From PALSA-693 sp963702305 (lineage in GTDB: Bacteria > Actinomycetota > Acidimicrobiia > Acidimicrobiales > Palsa-688): 64,000 bases of DNA. A model generated the notes under the pieces. The model made no database searches. It had not been told where the DNA came from and worked only from the letters and a program-made list of their open reading frames with translations. The stretch's first letter is position 1; each line of letters opens with the position of its first letter. The DNA is taken from positions 62,001-126,000 of the forward strand of contig CAVPBX010000017.1 of the NCBI GenBank assembly GCA_963702305.1, written 5' to 3'. A program made the translations under genes and the position numbers. Positions 37,459 to 46,315 of the stretch are shown piece by piece.

Positions 37459-37602
37459 ATGGATGAAGCTCAGAGTGCCACGCCGAACCCGGACGACACG
37501 GCGGCGTTCCAGCGCTACTACGCCGAGGCGCCGGGCGGGCCGGCGCCGGAGCGGGGCATGCTCTACCGGGTGTTCATCGCATGGTGGCGAGACCGGCGCT
37601 GA
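37459..37602 (+). CDS. Small 47-residue hypothetical protein
   Basis: ATG 37459 to stop 37602. The protein starts acidic/polar (MDEAQSATPNPDDTAAFQRYY), then AEAPGGPAPERGMLYRVF and a basic-aromatic end IAWWRDRR. The amino-acid make-up is protein-like rather than shadow-like. It lies 26 bp before the adenylate cyclase gene on the same strand and may be co-transcribed. The motif RYYAEAPGGPAPERGMLYRVF could be a membrane-surface peptide. I do not recognise it. Confidence 0.5.
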   Translation: MDEAQSATPNPDDTAAFQRYYAEAPGGPAPERGMLYRVFIAWWRDRR

Positions 37603-37627
37603 GCGCGCCGGCTGATCGCACCAGATA

Positions 37628-38626
37628 ATGGTGATGGGCGGCGACACCGAACTGGAGGCGGCCCTCCAGCGATTCGCTGATGTCGTCATGCGCGGCGAGC
37701 GCCGGCTCACCGCGAGGGAACTGGCCGAGCAGTCTGGCGTGGATCTGGAACTCGCCCGGCGACTGCGCCGGGCCATGGGGCTCCCCGACGTTCCCGAGGA
37801 CCAGGTCGCGTTCTACCAGGACGACCTGGACGCGCTCCGCCACGCGGACGCCCTCATCCGTGACGACCGGCTGGATGCCACGGAAGTCCTCCACCTCACT
37901 CGCACCATCGGGCTGGCGACGGCTCGCATCGCGGATGGCGTCGTCGGCTTCTGGGTGGACCGGTTCGGTGAGGGAGCGTCAGAAGGTGTCGTGGGCATCG
38001 AGGAGCTGGCGGACAAGCAGCGGATCGAGGACCTGGAACGCGTCGTCGGATACCTGCTGCGGCGGCACCTGCTGGACTCGGTGTCCCGGCGGCTGGCCAC
38101 GGCCCGCGCCGCGGCTGGAGGGGGGGCGTCGATCGCCGTGGGCTTCGCCGATCTGGTCGGTTTCTCGTTGCTCAGCGAGCAGTTGAGCGACCGGGAGACG
38201 GCCGAGCTCGTCGAGCGATTCGAGCAGACCGCCACCGATCAGATCGTGGGCGGCGGCGGCCGGGTCATCAAGATGATCGGCGACGAGGTGATGTTCAGCG
38301 CCGACCCGGGCGACGTGGGGGAGATCGCGCTCACTTTGGCCGAGTCCTTTGACTCGCCCGACCTCCCGTCCGTGCGCGTCGGCGTGGCGTCCGGTCGGGT
38401 CGTCGCCCAGTCCGGCGACCTCTATGGCCCCGCGGTCAATCTGGCAGCCCGGGCGACGGTGGCGGCCCGTCCGGGCACGGTCCTGATCTCGCCCTCATTG
38501 GCTGACCGGTACCGCCGCGACGAGCGGTACCGGGTGGTCTCCCTCCGCCCCATGCGGCTGAAGGGGATTGGCGTGGTGCCGTTGTCGGTGCTGCGCCGGG
38601 CCGGCCCTACCAGGCGTGCTGGGTAA
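37628..38626 (+). CDS. Class III adenylate cyclase with N-terminal helical regulatory domain
   Basis: 332 residues. Residues 1-150 form an all-helical domain (LTARELAEQSGVDLELARRLRRAMG, then VGYLLRRHLLDSVSRRL) like the autoinhibitory, pH-sensing domain of mycobacterial Rv1264-type cyclases. The catalytic domain has metal Asp175 (FADLVGF), substrate Lys215 and second metal Asp219 in KMIGDEVMFSA, and the transition-state stretch GPAVNLAARA. All catalytic positions look intact, so it should make cAMP. No membrane segment, so it is cytosolic. The start is ATG 37628, or the Met two codons on. Confidence 0.9.
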   Translation: MVMGGDTELEAALQRFADVVMRGERRLTARELAEQSGVDLELARRLRRAMGLPDVPEDQVAFYQDDLDALRHADALIRDDRLDATEVLHLTRTIGLATARIADGVVGFWVDRFGEGASEGVVGIEELADKQRIEDLERVVGYLLRRHLLDSVSRRLATARAAAGGGASIAVGFADLVGFSLLSEQLSDRETAELVERFEQTATDQIVGGGGRVIKMIGDEVMFSADPGDVGEIALTLAESFDSPDLPSVRVGVASGRVVAQSGDLYGPAVNLAARATVAARPGTVLISPSLADRYRRDERYRVVSLRPMRLKGIGVVPLSVLRRAGPTRRAG

Positions 38627-39590
38627 ATTGACAGCTCTCCCGGAAGTCGGTGCCGGGGTCCTCCAGCCGGTCGTAGCTGGACTGGACGCCCACCCGGCCC
38701 GGACCGGCGACCCGTAGCCACAGGTAGCGGTTACCCCACGTGCGCCAGAGTTTCATGCCGGCGGCGGGGAACTCCACGTGGAGCTGCATGCCGACACTCG
38801 GGTCCTTGAAGAGCAGGGCCGGCGGCTTGATCAGGATCGCTTCGCCCTCGGCCAGGTCGCGGATGAAGGCGTTGCCGCCGGCCTGGACCAGGACCAGCCC
38901 GGGGCGATCGCCGGCCACGAACCGGTCGACGTGACGGCCCGCGGGGTAGTGCCACTGGGTCTCGTTGGCCCGCCGCTCGTCGCGCCCGCCGAGATCCATC
39001 CCCGCCAGGTCGAGTCCCATCTTCAGCAGCCCGGCGCCCCCCGACTGCGTGGCCCCCCCGTCGCCGGAGGTGGTAAACCACACTCCGCTGTCGTACCACT
39101 CGTATCCCACTCCCAGGGTGGCGGCCACCATCTGATGCTCACGTACATCGATGGCCGAGCCAGGCTGGACGGGTAGGGCGAGCATCTCCCCGGGGCTGTC
39201 GTGCGAGAAGGAGATGGTCCCCGGGCCCTCCCCCTGCAGCATGACGACCGGCAGGCCGGCCCGCATGCGGTCCCAGGCGCCGCGCAAGGACATGGCGCTC
39301 ACGCGCACCGAGGGTTCCTGCCACAGCAGATTGTGTTGGGCGAAGAAGACTCCGTCACCGGCGACCAGGCGCACGTCGGCGGCGGGTACCAGCTTGCCGA
39401 GGATCTGGGCCGACGACTGGCCGAGCTGGATCCGCGTCATGTCGGGGATGGCGGGCAGCTCCGTCCACCCCGAGTCGGTCGTGCGGCGGGTGACATCGAC
39501 GGGCGCCCCGCAGTTGGGGCAGGTGGTACCGGCGCCGCTGGAGGTGGTGCGGCAGTAGGGGCAGTCGTAGGTGGTGCCGGCGTCAGCCAT
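38607..39590 (-). CDS. AIM24-family protein with N-terminal zinc ribbon (copy A)
   Basis: 327 residues. A zinc ribbon at the N-terminus (CPYCRTTSSGAGTTCPNC) precedes an AIM24/TIGR00266-type double-stranded beta-helix: VFFAQHNLLWQEPSVRVSAM, GTISFSHDSPGEMLALPVQPG, REHQMVAATLGVGYEWYDSG, RPGLVLVQAGGNAFIRDLAEGEAILIKPPALLFKDPSVG and LRVAGPGRVGVQSSYD. The mitochondrial relative AIM24 supports inner-membrane organisation; the bacterial role is unknown. ATG 39590 shares its A with the stop of copy B (TGATG), so the two paralogues are translationally coupled. Its 3' end overlaps the convergent cyclase gene by 20 bp. Confidence 0.87.
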   Translation of the reverse strand: MADAGTTYDCPYCRTTSSGAGTTCPNCGAPVDVTRRTTDSGWTELPAIPDMTRIQLGQSSAQILGKLVPAADVRLVAGDGVFFAQHNLLWQEPSVRVSAMSLRGAWDRMRAGLPVVMLQGEGPGTISFSHDSPGEMLALPVQPGSAIDVREHQMVAATLGVGYEWYDSGVWFTTSGDGGATQSGGAGLLKMGLDLAGMDLGGRDERRANETQWHYPAGRHVDRFVAGDRPGLVLVQAGGNAFIRDLAEGEAILIKPPALLFKDPSVGMQLHVEFPAAGMKLWRTWGNRYLWLRVAGPGRVGVQSSYDRLEDPGTDFRESCQFTQHAW

Positions 39591-40553
39591 CACGCCGACC
39601 CGTGATGCATGTACATGGACTGGATACCGACCCGACCCGGACCCGACAGCCGCATGAGGGTGATCCCGGGTCCGGTGAGCACCCCGGATGCGGTCTGTAA
39701 CACGTCGCCGGACAGCAACCCACCGATACCCTCCTTGCGCAAGGCCCGGGCGGCCTTGAGGCCGGCCAGCCCGCGACTGGCGATGCTTCGTGCTCCCTGC
39801 ATGGCGCTCGACCCTTCGATGGCGGTGGGCGTCAGCTTGTGGGTAACGGTCTCGACCCCCACGGCGGCATCCTTGTAGAGGAAGCCACCAGGCTCGACTT
39901 CGATCGACTCGCCTTCGCCGAGGGCGCGTTCGAAGACGTTGCCGTAGCCGTGGAGGAGCATCAGGCCCGGGCGGTCCGTGGCGCGGAAGCGATCGAGGTA
40001 CATGCCGCTGCCCGCGGCCAGGGTGGCCTTGAGCCCGGGCAGTTTCTCGAAGCTGTAGGTCAAGCTGGTGGTGGCCAGGATCATGGCGTGCTCGCGGAGG
40101 TCCAGCTCCACGCCCGGATCGACGGGCAGGACGACCAGCTCACCCGGGGAGTCCCGGGAGAACGCCACGCGGCCCGGCCCGTGTGGCGACGCTCAGCACG
40201 AACGGGAGGTCGGCCAGCAGCCGCTTGGCGCCGCCGGGCGCGGTCATGACCGACATCGCCACCTGTTCGTCTTTCCACAACATGACGTGGTGCTCGAAGA
40301 AGACCGAGTCGCCCGCGCCCAGGTTCACGTCCGCCACCGGCACGACGGTGCCGTCCACCTGGAAGATGCTGGCCCCGAACGCCACCTCCGTCAGGTCGCG
40401 CAGCCGGGGCGCCTGGCGCCAGCCCGAGTCGGTCACCACCTCCCGCACGTCGAGAGGGGCCCCGCAGCGCTCGCAGGTCGTCGCGGTGGCAGGGCTCTGC
40501 GCCCGGCACCAGCGACAGGCCAACCGTTGTTCGACGTCGGTCACGTTGCTCAC
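39590..40553 (-). CDS. AIM24-family protein with N-terminal zinc ribbon (copy B), frame broken near 40181
   Basis: About 320 residues after correction, paralogous to the downstream copy. The zinc ribbon is CRWCRAQSPATATTCERC. The beta-helix domain runs VFFEHHVMLWKDEQVAMSVM, then across the break GPGRVAFSRDSPGELVVLPVDPG, REHAMILATTSLTYSFE, RPGLMLLHGYGNVFERALGEGESIEVEPGGFLYKD, and RLSGPGRVGIQSMY. One extra base near 40181 (after SVAT) explains the frame change. GTG 40553 (VSNVTDVEQRL) is chosen because the family begins there. Both copies share DSGW after the ribbon, pointing to a local duplication. Confidence 0.85.
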
Positions 40554-40687
40554 GCTAAGCGGCGCGGCGGGGGGGACGGCCGATGTTGTGCGATCGGACA
40601 ACCCACCAGCAGGCGCGCGTGCATACTGGTCCGCCGGGCTGGGTAGTAATGTCCGTTATCAGAGGAAAGAGTCGTATCTGGGGGGAT

Positions 40688-42331
40688 ATGGACGTGCGGG
40701 CGGCGAGGCTGGCTCCGGTCGACCACGGGCAGGAGGTGGGCGGCCTGGCGTCGAATCCACAGCAGGACGCAGGCGGGGGCCCGCGTGCCCGCACCGCAGG
40801 AGCAAACACAACCAATCGGGGGACCCGTAGGGTGACTGCCAATCGAGGGCGGCGCCGGCTGCGCTGGGCGGTCGGGGCCGGTTCCGGTGTCATGGTGATC
40901 GCGGGAGCGCTGAGCTTGGCGACCGAGTCCGGCGCTGGGGCCACGGTTGCTCCCGGGCAGGGCAGCTCCTATGCCCAGTCGCTGCAGGTGACGCCGCACG
41001 AGGGATCCCTGGCCGTTGGCGTGGTGCTCGGCGAGGCCCTCGCCGGCCACACCAACTTCACCGCCCGGGCCCAATCCCAGGGCGTCGACCTGGGTGCCAT
41101 CGGCACGGCCCTGACCGGTTACAACTGCGGATCGCCCCCGACGCTGCAGCCCAATCAGATCCCCCAACCCCTCCAGGCCGAGTCGGGGCAGCCGGGGGCG
41201 GCCTCGGGGATGACGCAAACCCCGACGTCGCCGGGACTGGACCTCAACGCCAAGACCCCGCCGCCCGCCTTCGGCAGCACCGAGTTCGTGCAAGCCACCG
41301 GGTCGCCCTACGCCGAGGCTGACACCAGCTTCGCCCCCGTGGACACTCCGCTGTTGAGCATCGCTGGGATGAAGGCCAAGTCCTGGTCCGGGTTGGTGGG
41401 TGGCGTGCGGGAGGCGGGGGCCACTTCCGACGTGGGCTCGCTCAGCTTCCTGGGGGGCGTGGTGCAGCTCTCCGGCCTGCACTGGGAGACCGTTTACCCG
41501 TCCGGAGGGACGGCGAAGCCGACCGGATCGTTCACCCTCGGGAGGCTGGTGGTGCAAGGGTTGGCGGTGCCGCTCCCGGCCGATACCTCGCTGCTGGTGT
41601 CGACGGTCAACCAGGCGCTCGGCCTGTTCGGTATCCAGATCGTGGCGCCGGTCGTCAGCAACCAACAGGGGATTGAGACGGTGACCCCGCTGCAGATCGA
41701 GGTGGTCCCGAACACGGCCCGGGACACCCTCATCGACGGCCTCCTCAACGGGGCCGCACCCCTCACCAACCAGCTGTTCAACGGGCTGGAGACCGGTTTC
41801 ACGCCGGCGGAGCCGTCATCACTGGTGGCGCTGCTCTGCCAGTCGGACACCCCCATCACCGTGGCCGACGTGACCTTGGCGTCGATCGACGGTGGCGGTT
41901 TCTTCACCGAGGCGCTGGGCGGCGTGCACGCCGCCAGTTCGGCCGTGGCGGCCAACCAGTTCACCCTCGGTTTCGGGACCCTCGGGGCCCGGCCCGGCAC
42001 CAGCCAGTTCGTCCCCGGCGCCCAGGGCCTGGCCAGCACGCCCGGCACGCCCGGCACGCCTGCGGTGGCCGGCACCTCCGGTGTCTCCCAGCCCGTCTCG
42101 AGCGGTCAGCCGGCCCTGGCGGGGTCGTCCACCCAGCCGACGGCCACGCCGACATCGTCGACGACGCCAAGTGGCGCAGCGCGGGTCCAGACGGCCGCGG
42201 CGGTCGGTCATGGCGCCGGGGGGCCACTGCTCGGCATCGGCCTGGGCGGACTCGGGCTGTTGGCGCTGCTCGCGGAAGGCGACCGGCGCATGATGCGGCG
42301 GGCCCAGCACACCGTCAACTTCGAGGAGTAA
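40688..42331 (+). CDS. Unrecognised secreted/cell-surface protein, first gene of Liv-type operon
   Basis: 547 residues from ATG 40688. GTG 40832, just before the basic/hydrophobic signal (RRRLRWAVGAGSGVMVIAGALSLA), is an alternative start. The mature region (about 400 residues) has no enzyme motif I know: repeated beta-type segments such as GSLSFLGGVVQLSGLHWETVYPSGG and ITVADVTLASIDGGGFF, and two Cys only. A Thr/Ser/Pro/Gly-rich stalk with TPGTPGTPA repeats follows, then a C-terminal membrane helix (GIGLGGLGLLALLAEGDRRMMRRAQ). It is thus anchored with its body outside. It ends 10 bp before the substrate-binding protein gene, so it very likely works with the transporter as a surface receptor or adaptor. 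Confidence 0.72.
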   Translation: MDVRAARLAPVDHGQEVGGLASNPQQDAGGGPRARTAGANTTNRGTRRVTANRGRRRLRWAVGAGSGVMVIAGALSLATESGAGATVAPGQGSSYAQSLQVTPHEGSLAVGVVLGEALAGHTNFTARAQSQGVDLGAIGTALTGYNCGSPPTLQPNQIPQPLQAESGQPGAASGMTQTPTSPGLDLNAKTPPPAFGSTEFVQATGSPYAEADTSFAPVDTPLLSIAGMKAKSWSGLVGGVREAGATSDVGSLSFLGGVVQLSGLHWETVYPSGGTAKPTGSFTLGRLVVQGLAVPLPADTSLLVSTVNQALGLFGIQIVAPVVSNQQGIETVTPLQIEVVPNTARDTLIDGLLNGAAPLTNQLFNGLETGFTPAEPSSLVALLCQSDTPITVADVTLASIDGGGFFTEALGGVHAASSAVAANQFTLGFGTLGARPGTSQFVPGAQGLASTPGTPGTPAVAGTSGVSQPVSSGQPALAGSSTQPTATPTSSTTPSGAARVQTAAAVGHGAGGPLLGIGLGGLGLLALLAEGDRRMMRRAQHTVNFEE

Positions 42332-42341
42332 CTCCACAATC

Positions 42342-44099
42342 ATGCCTGCGCCATCGAATGGCACGTCGAGCAACGGCCTCTCGCCGTCGAAACCGCCGAG
42401 CGGCCACTTCGCCGTCGGGCAACGGCTCTTCCGCGGCTACGGCCCACTCGCGGTGTTCGCCATCCTGGTCGTGATCCTGGCGCTGAGTGTTCCGAGCAAG
42501 GTGCCCAAGACCGCCAACGCCGCCTCGGTGGGCACCAACGGTGCCGGCAGCCTGGCCCAGGGGGGGACCGGGGCGAGCAATGGGGCGGGGGCGATCGCCA
42601 CCCGAGGCGTGCCGGCATCCGGCGGGGGCACGACCTCGAGGTCCGCCCACACGACGACGGGCGGCTCCCAGGGGCGGGCCGGCACCGCCGGTCAGGGGGG
42701 CACGCAAGGGCACACCGTCAACACTCCTGGAGTGGTCGCGGGCTGTGGCGCCAACCAGGTGTCCGGCGATCCGTACTCGCCTCCGTGCGTGGGATTCTCC
42801 GGCAACAACGGCGGGGCCACCACCAAGGGGGTCACCGCGGACACCATCACCGTGGCCTTCCGGCTCACCAGTGATCAGTCCTTCCAGCAGACGCTCGCCC
42901 AGCTCGCCGGGGCTCAGCTCCGGGATACCAACGCGGACAACCAGCGGACCGTGCTCGCGCTGGCCCAGTACTTCAACGCCCATTTCCAGATGTACGGCCG
43001 CAAGATCAAGATCGTCTTCTACAACGGCCAAGGCAGCCTGAGCAACGAGCTGCTCGGGACTGGTCAGGCAGCCGCCGAGGCGGACGCCACCAACGTCGCC
43101 CAGCAGATCCACGCCTTCGCGGATCTGTCGGCGGAATCCGAGCCGTACGCCGATGCCCTCGCGAAGCAGGGGGTCATGGCGTTCGGCGATCCGTACATGT
43201 CGCGTGACTGGCACCAGCAGCACGCCCCCTACACCTGGTCGATCGCCACGGACGGCACCGACGTTGCCAGCCTGGCGGCCCATTACGCGGTGCAGAAGCT
43301 GTGCCCGGCGGGCTCACCCGCGGCCTACGCCGGGGGGGCCCTCAAGGGCAAGCCCCGTAAGTTCGCCCTGCTCGCCCCCGAGAACTCCTGGTACCAGGTG
43401 TCGGTGGACGTGGCCAAGCAGATCATGGGCCAGTCCGGGTGCCCGGCCGACAAATTCATTTACACCCTCGACCTGGGGACCGAGTCGCAGCAGGCGGCCA
43501 ACACCATCGCCCAGTTGAAAGCCGGCGGGTACACCACCATCATCTGCGGCTGCGACCCGATCTTCCCCGTGTACTTGTCGGGTCAGGGCGCCCAGCAGGG
43601 CTACCTGCCCGAGTTCATCATCGCCGGTACCGCCCTGACCGACGCCGACTACAGCGGCCAGCTCTACAACCAACAGTTCCAGGCCCACGCCTTCGGGATC
43701 AGTCCCAACAACCCGGAGGTGCCCTACAACCAGACCATCGGCTACGCCGCCTACAAGACGGTGCGCGCCGACGAGCCGGCCTTCTTCGTCGACCTCATCT
43801 ATGCCCAGATGGACGAGTTGGCCCTCGGCATCCAGATGGCCGGACCCAACCTCAACCCCCAGACCTTCCAGCAGGGCATGTTCAACTATCCGGCCCGGGA
43901 AGGCCCGCTCGGGCTGTGGGGATTCGGCCCCCAGCAGTACACCATTCCCAACGACGTACGCGAGATCTGCTGGAATCCGAACGCCATCTCGCCCTTCAAC
44001 AACAAGCAGGGCGCGTACGTGCCGGGTAAGTACAACAACGCCCGGTGGTTGGCGAACACCATCCCCGCCGGGCCGCCCGGCTGCCCGATCCCGTCGTGA
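42342..44099 (+). CDS. Branched-chain-type ABC transporter substrate-binding protein, membrane-anchored
   Basis: 585 residues. Instead of a lipobox it has a long cytoplasmic start and one membrane anchor (GPLAVFAILVVILALSVP, about residues 34-52). A Gly/Ser/Thr-rich linker to residue 130 follows, then a type I periplasmic-binding fold: TADTITVAFRLTSDQSF, FNAHFQMYGRKIKIVFYNGQGS, DATNVAQQIHAFADLSAES, KFALLAPENSWYQVSVDVAKQIM, TIICGCDPIFPVYLSG, PEFIIAGTALTDADY. It is larger than usual Liv proteins. The stop overlaps the permease start (GTGA). The ligand is unknown; the family binds amino acids, amides, urea or small hydrophobics. Confidence 0.88.
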   Translation: MPAPSNGTSSNGLSPSKPPSGHFAVGQRLFRGYGPLAVFAILVVILALSVPSKVPKTANAASVGTNGAGSLAQGGTGASNGAGAIATRGVPASGGGTTSRSAHTTTGGSQGRAGTAGQGGTQGHTVNTPGVVAGCGANQVSGDPYSPPCVGFSGNNGGATTKGVTADTITVAFRLTSDQSFQQTLAQLAGAQLRDTNADNQRTVLALAQYFNAHFQMYGRKIKIVFYNGQGSLSNELLGTGQAAAEADATNVAQQIHAFADLSAESEPYADALAKQGVMAFGDPYMSRDWHQQHAPYTWSIATDGTDVASLAAHYAVQKLCPAGSPAAYAGGALKGKPRKFALLAPENSWYQVSVDVAKQIMGQSGCPADKFIYTLDLGTESQQAANTIAQLKAGGYTTIICGCDPIFPVYLSGQGAQQGYLPEFIIAGTALTDADYSGQLYNQQFQAHAFGISPNNPEVPYNQTIGYAAYKTVRADEPAFFVDLIYAQMDELALGIQMAGPNLNPQTFQQGMFNYPAREGPLGLWGFGPQQYTIPNDVREICWNPNAISPFNNKQGAYVPGKYNNARWLANTIPAGPPGCPIPS

Positions 44100-46315
44100 C
44101 GACCGCGCTCGACCGCTGGCGGTCCTGGAGCGGCGCCCGGCGCGCCCAGCTGGTCGTGGGCGCGGTCGTCATCGCCTACGCCATCGCGGCGGTGGCCGGC
44201 GGCCCGCACGGTTACATCCATCGCAAGGCACCGATCGGCATCGTGTTGCTGGGCGTCGTCTACGGGTCGGTCACGGCCCTGGGCGCCATCGGTTTGATCC
44301 TGATCTACCGGGCCAACCGGTTTATCAACTTCGCGCACGGAGCCCTCGGGAGCATGGTGGGAGTGCTGGCCGTCGGCATGGTCAAGGTCCACGGCCTCAA
44401 CTACTGGATCGCCCTGGTCCTGGCGGTCGTAGTCGGCGGGGCGGTGGGCGCCCTGACGGAGATCCTGGTCATCCGGCGCTTTTCCAAATCGCCGCGCCTG
44501 GTGCTCCTGGTCGCCAGCATCGGCCTGGCGCAGGTGTTCGGCGGTTTTGAGCTGTACGGGACCAAGAAGATCCATTTCGTCAGCCTGACCGGAGCCTTCT
44601 CGCCGCCGTTCAACGCCTCGATCAAGATCGACGTCTACACCTTCCACAGCGCCGAGATCCTGGCCGTGGCCGTGGTCCCGCTGGTGATCGCCTTCCTGGC
44701 CTGGTTTCTCCTGCGCACCAACGTGGGCGTGGCGGTGCGCGCCGCGGCCGAGAACGAGGACCGCGCCCTGTTGCTCGGCATCCCCGTTCGCCGGTTGGGG
44801 ACCATCGTGTGGACGATCGCCGGCGCCCTGGCCGTCCTCACCTACATGCTGCAGGCCCCCTTCGAGGGGGTGAAGCCGGGGATCGCGTCCAACGGGCCTT
44901 CAGTGCTGCTGCCGTTGCTCGCCGCCGCCGTGGTGGCTCGCATGGAGTCACTTCCGGTGGCGTTCGTGGCCGCCCTGGGACTGGGGATCATGGAGCAGCT
45001 GGTGCGGTGGAACACCAGCGGATCCCCGTCTTTTATCTGGGTGGTGTACCTGGCGGTGATCGTGGTCTCGTTGCTCGCCCAGTCGGGGCAACTGTCCCGG
45101 GCCCAGGTCTCCGGCACCTCGTCGTGGTCCGCGGTGGGTGTCCTGAAACCCATCCCGGAGGAGCTGCGTCGCCTGCCGGAGGTGCTCTGGGTGCGCCGGG
45201 CCCTGCTGCTCGGTCTGGCGGCGGCCTTCGTGATCGTGCCGCACGGGTGGGGGGCCAGCAACCAGCTCCTGGCCGGCTTCGCCCTGGTGTGGGCCATGGT
45301 CGGGGTGTCACTCGTGGTCCTGACCGGCTGGGGCGGCAACATCAGCCTGGGCCAGTTCGGTATCGCCGGGGTGGCCGCCATGATCGCGGGCAACATGGTG
45401 GCCCACTGGAATGCCGACTTCTTCGCGGTAGTGGGGGCGGCGGCGGCCACCGGCGGCGTGGTGGCGCTGGTCGTCGGGGTCCCGGCCTTGCGCATCAAGG
45501 GACTCTTCCTGGCCGTGACCACGTTGTCCATGGCCCTCGCCCTGGACCAGTACTTCCTCAACTCGAGCACCTTTCCGCACTTCATCCCGGCCAACGGGGT
45601 CAGCCGGCCCTTGTTGCTGCAGCGGTTCAACCTCAACGACAACTACGAGATGTACCTCGTCTGTCTGGCCTTCCTCGGGCTCTCCATCCTGGTCACCATG
45701 GGCCTGCGCAAAGCCCGGGCCGGCCGGGTGCTGATCGCGACTCGCGACAACGAGCGGGCCGCCCAGTCGGCCGCCGTCCCGACCACCTCCGTCAAGTTGG
45801 CCGGCTTCGGTGTGGCGGGCGTCATCGCCGGAGTGGCGGGGGCGCTCGACGTCCTGCTGCTGGGCGCCCTCAACCCCGGGAGCTTCCCGGCCATCGACAG
45901 CATCACTGTCTTCGCCTACAGCGTCATCGGTGGTCTGGGCTCGGTGACGGGGGCGCTGATCGGCGTGCTGTCCTTCAAGTACCTGGAGTCGATCACGGCC
46001 CTCGGCCAAGTGCACGAGCTGATCAGCGGGGCCGCCCTGTTGTGGGTCCTGTCGGTCCTGCCGGGGGGGCTGGGGCAGCTGGTCTATTCGATCCGGGACC
46101 GGGTCCTGCGGGTCGTCGCCGCCCGCCGGGGGATCCTGGTCCCGAGCCTGGTCGCCGACAAGCGCTCGGTCGGGGGCCAGGATCGTTCCCCCGACGAGGA
46201 GAGCCTGCTCGTCGGGGCGCTCGGCGGGGCCCGGCCCAACTCCGACGGGCCCAACTCCGACGGGCCCAACTCGGTCGGGGCCGACTCGGAGGCGCCGGCG
46301 AAGGTGCTCACGTGA
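44096..46315 (+). CDS. Fused branched-chain-type ABC permease (LivH-LivM)
   Basis: 739 residues from GTG 44096. The first half is LivH-like (GLILIYRANRFINFAHGALGSMVG, RAAAENEDRALLLGIPVRRLGTIVWTIAGALA). The second half is LivM-like (LVVLTGWGGNISLGQFGIAGVAAMIAG, RKARAGRVLIATRDNERAAQSAAVPTTSVKLAGFGVAGVIAGVAG, VIGGLGSVTGALIG). About sixteen or more membrane helices in all. Normally these are two proteins; here one chain makes the whole channel. The C-terminal tail carries three 15-bp DNA repeats (near 46233-46275) encoding PNSDG-type units. Both ends overlap neighbours by GTGA. Confidence 0.92.
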   Translation: MTTALDRWRSWSGARRAQLVVGAVVIAYAIAAVAGGPHGYIHRKAPIGIVLLGVVYGSVTALGAIGLILIYRANRFINFAHGALGSMVGVLAVGMVKVHGLNYWIALVLAVVVGGAVGALTEILVIRRFSKSPRLVLLVASIGLAQVFGGFELYGTKKIHFVSLTGAFSPPFNASIKIDVYTFHSAEILAVAVVPLVIAFLAWFLLRTNVGVAVRAAAENEDRALLLGIPVRRLGTIVWTIAGALAVLTYMLQAPFEGVKPGIASNGPSVLLPLLAAAVVARMESLPVAFVAALGLGIMEQLVRWNTSGSPSFIWVVYLAVIVVSLLAQSGQLSRAQVSGTSSWSAVGVLKPIPEELRRLPEVLWVRRALLLGLAAAFVIVPHGWGASNQLLAGFALVWAMVGVSLVVLTGWGGNISLGQFGIAGVAAMIAGNMVAHWNADFFAVVGAAAATGGVVALVVGVPALRIKGLFLAVTTLSMALALDQYFLNSSTFPHFIPANGVSRPLLLQRFNLNDNYEMYLVCLAFLGLSILVTMGLRKARAGRVLIATRDNERAAQSAAVPTTSVKLAGFGVAGVIAGVAGALDVLLLGALNPGSFPAIDSITVFAYSVIGGLGSVTGALIGVLSFKYLESITALGQVHELISGAALLWVLSVLPGGLGQLVYSIRDRVLRVVAARRGILVPSLVADKRSVGGQDRSPDEESLLVGALGGARPNSDGPNSDGPNSVGADSEAPAKVLT

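Noticed and set aside
40140..40168. A second gene starting within the AIM24 copy B
   Set aside because: Sequence on both sides of the frame change belongs to one AIM24 domain; it is a break, not a gene boundary.
44809..46311. Long rightward frame upstream of the LivF-LivG fusion
   Set aside because: It is out of frame with the LivHM permease and made of Gly/Arg/Pro; the ATPase starts at GTG 46312.
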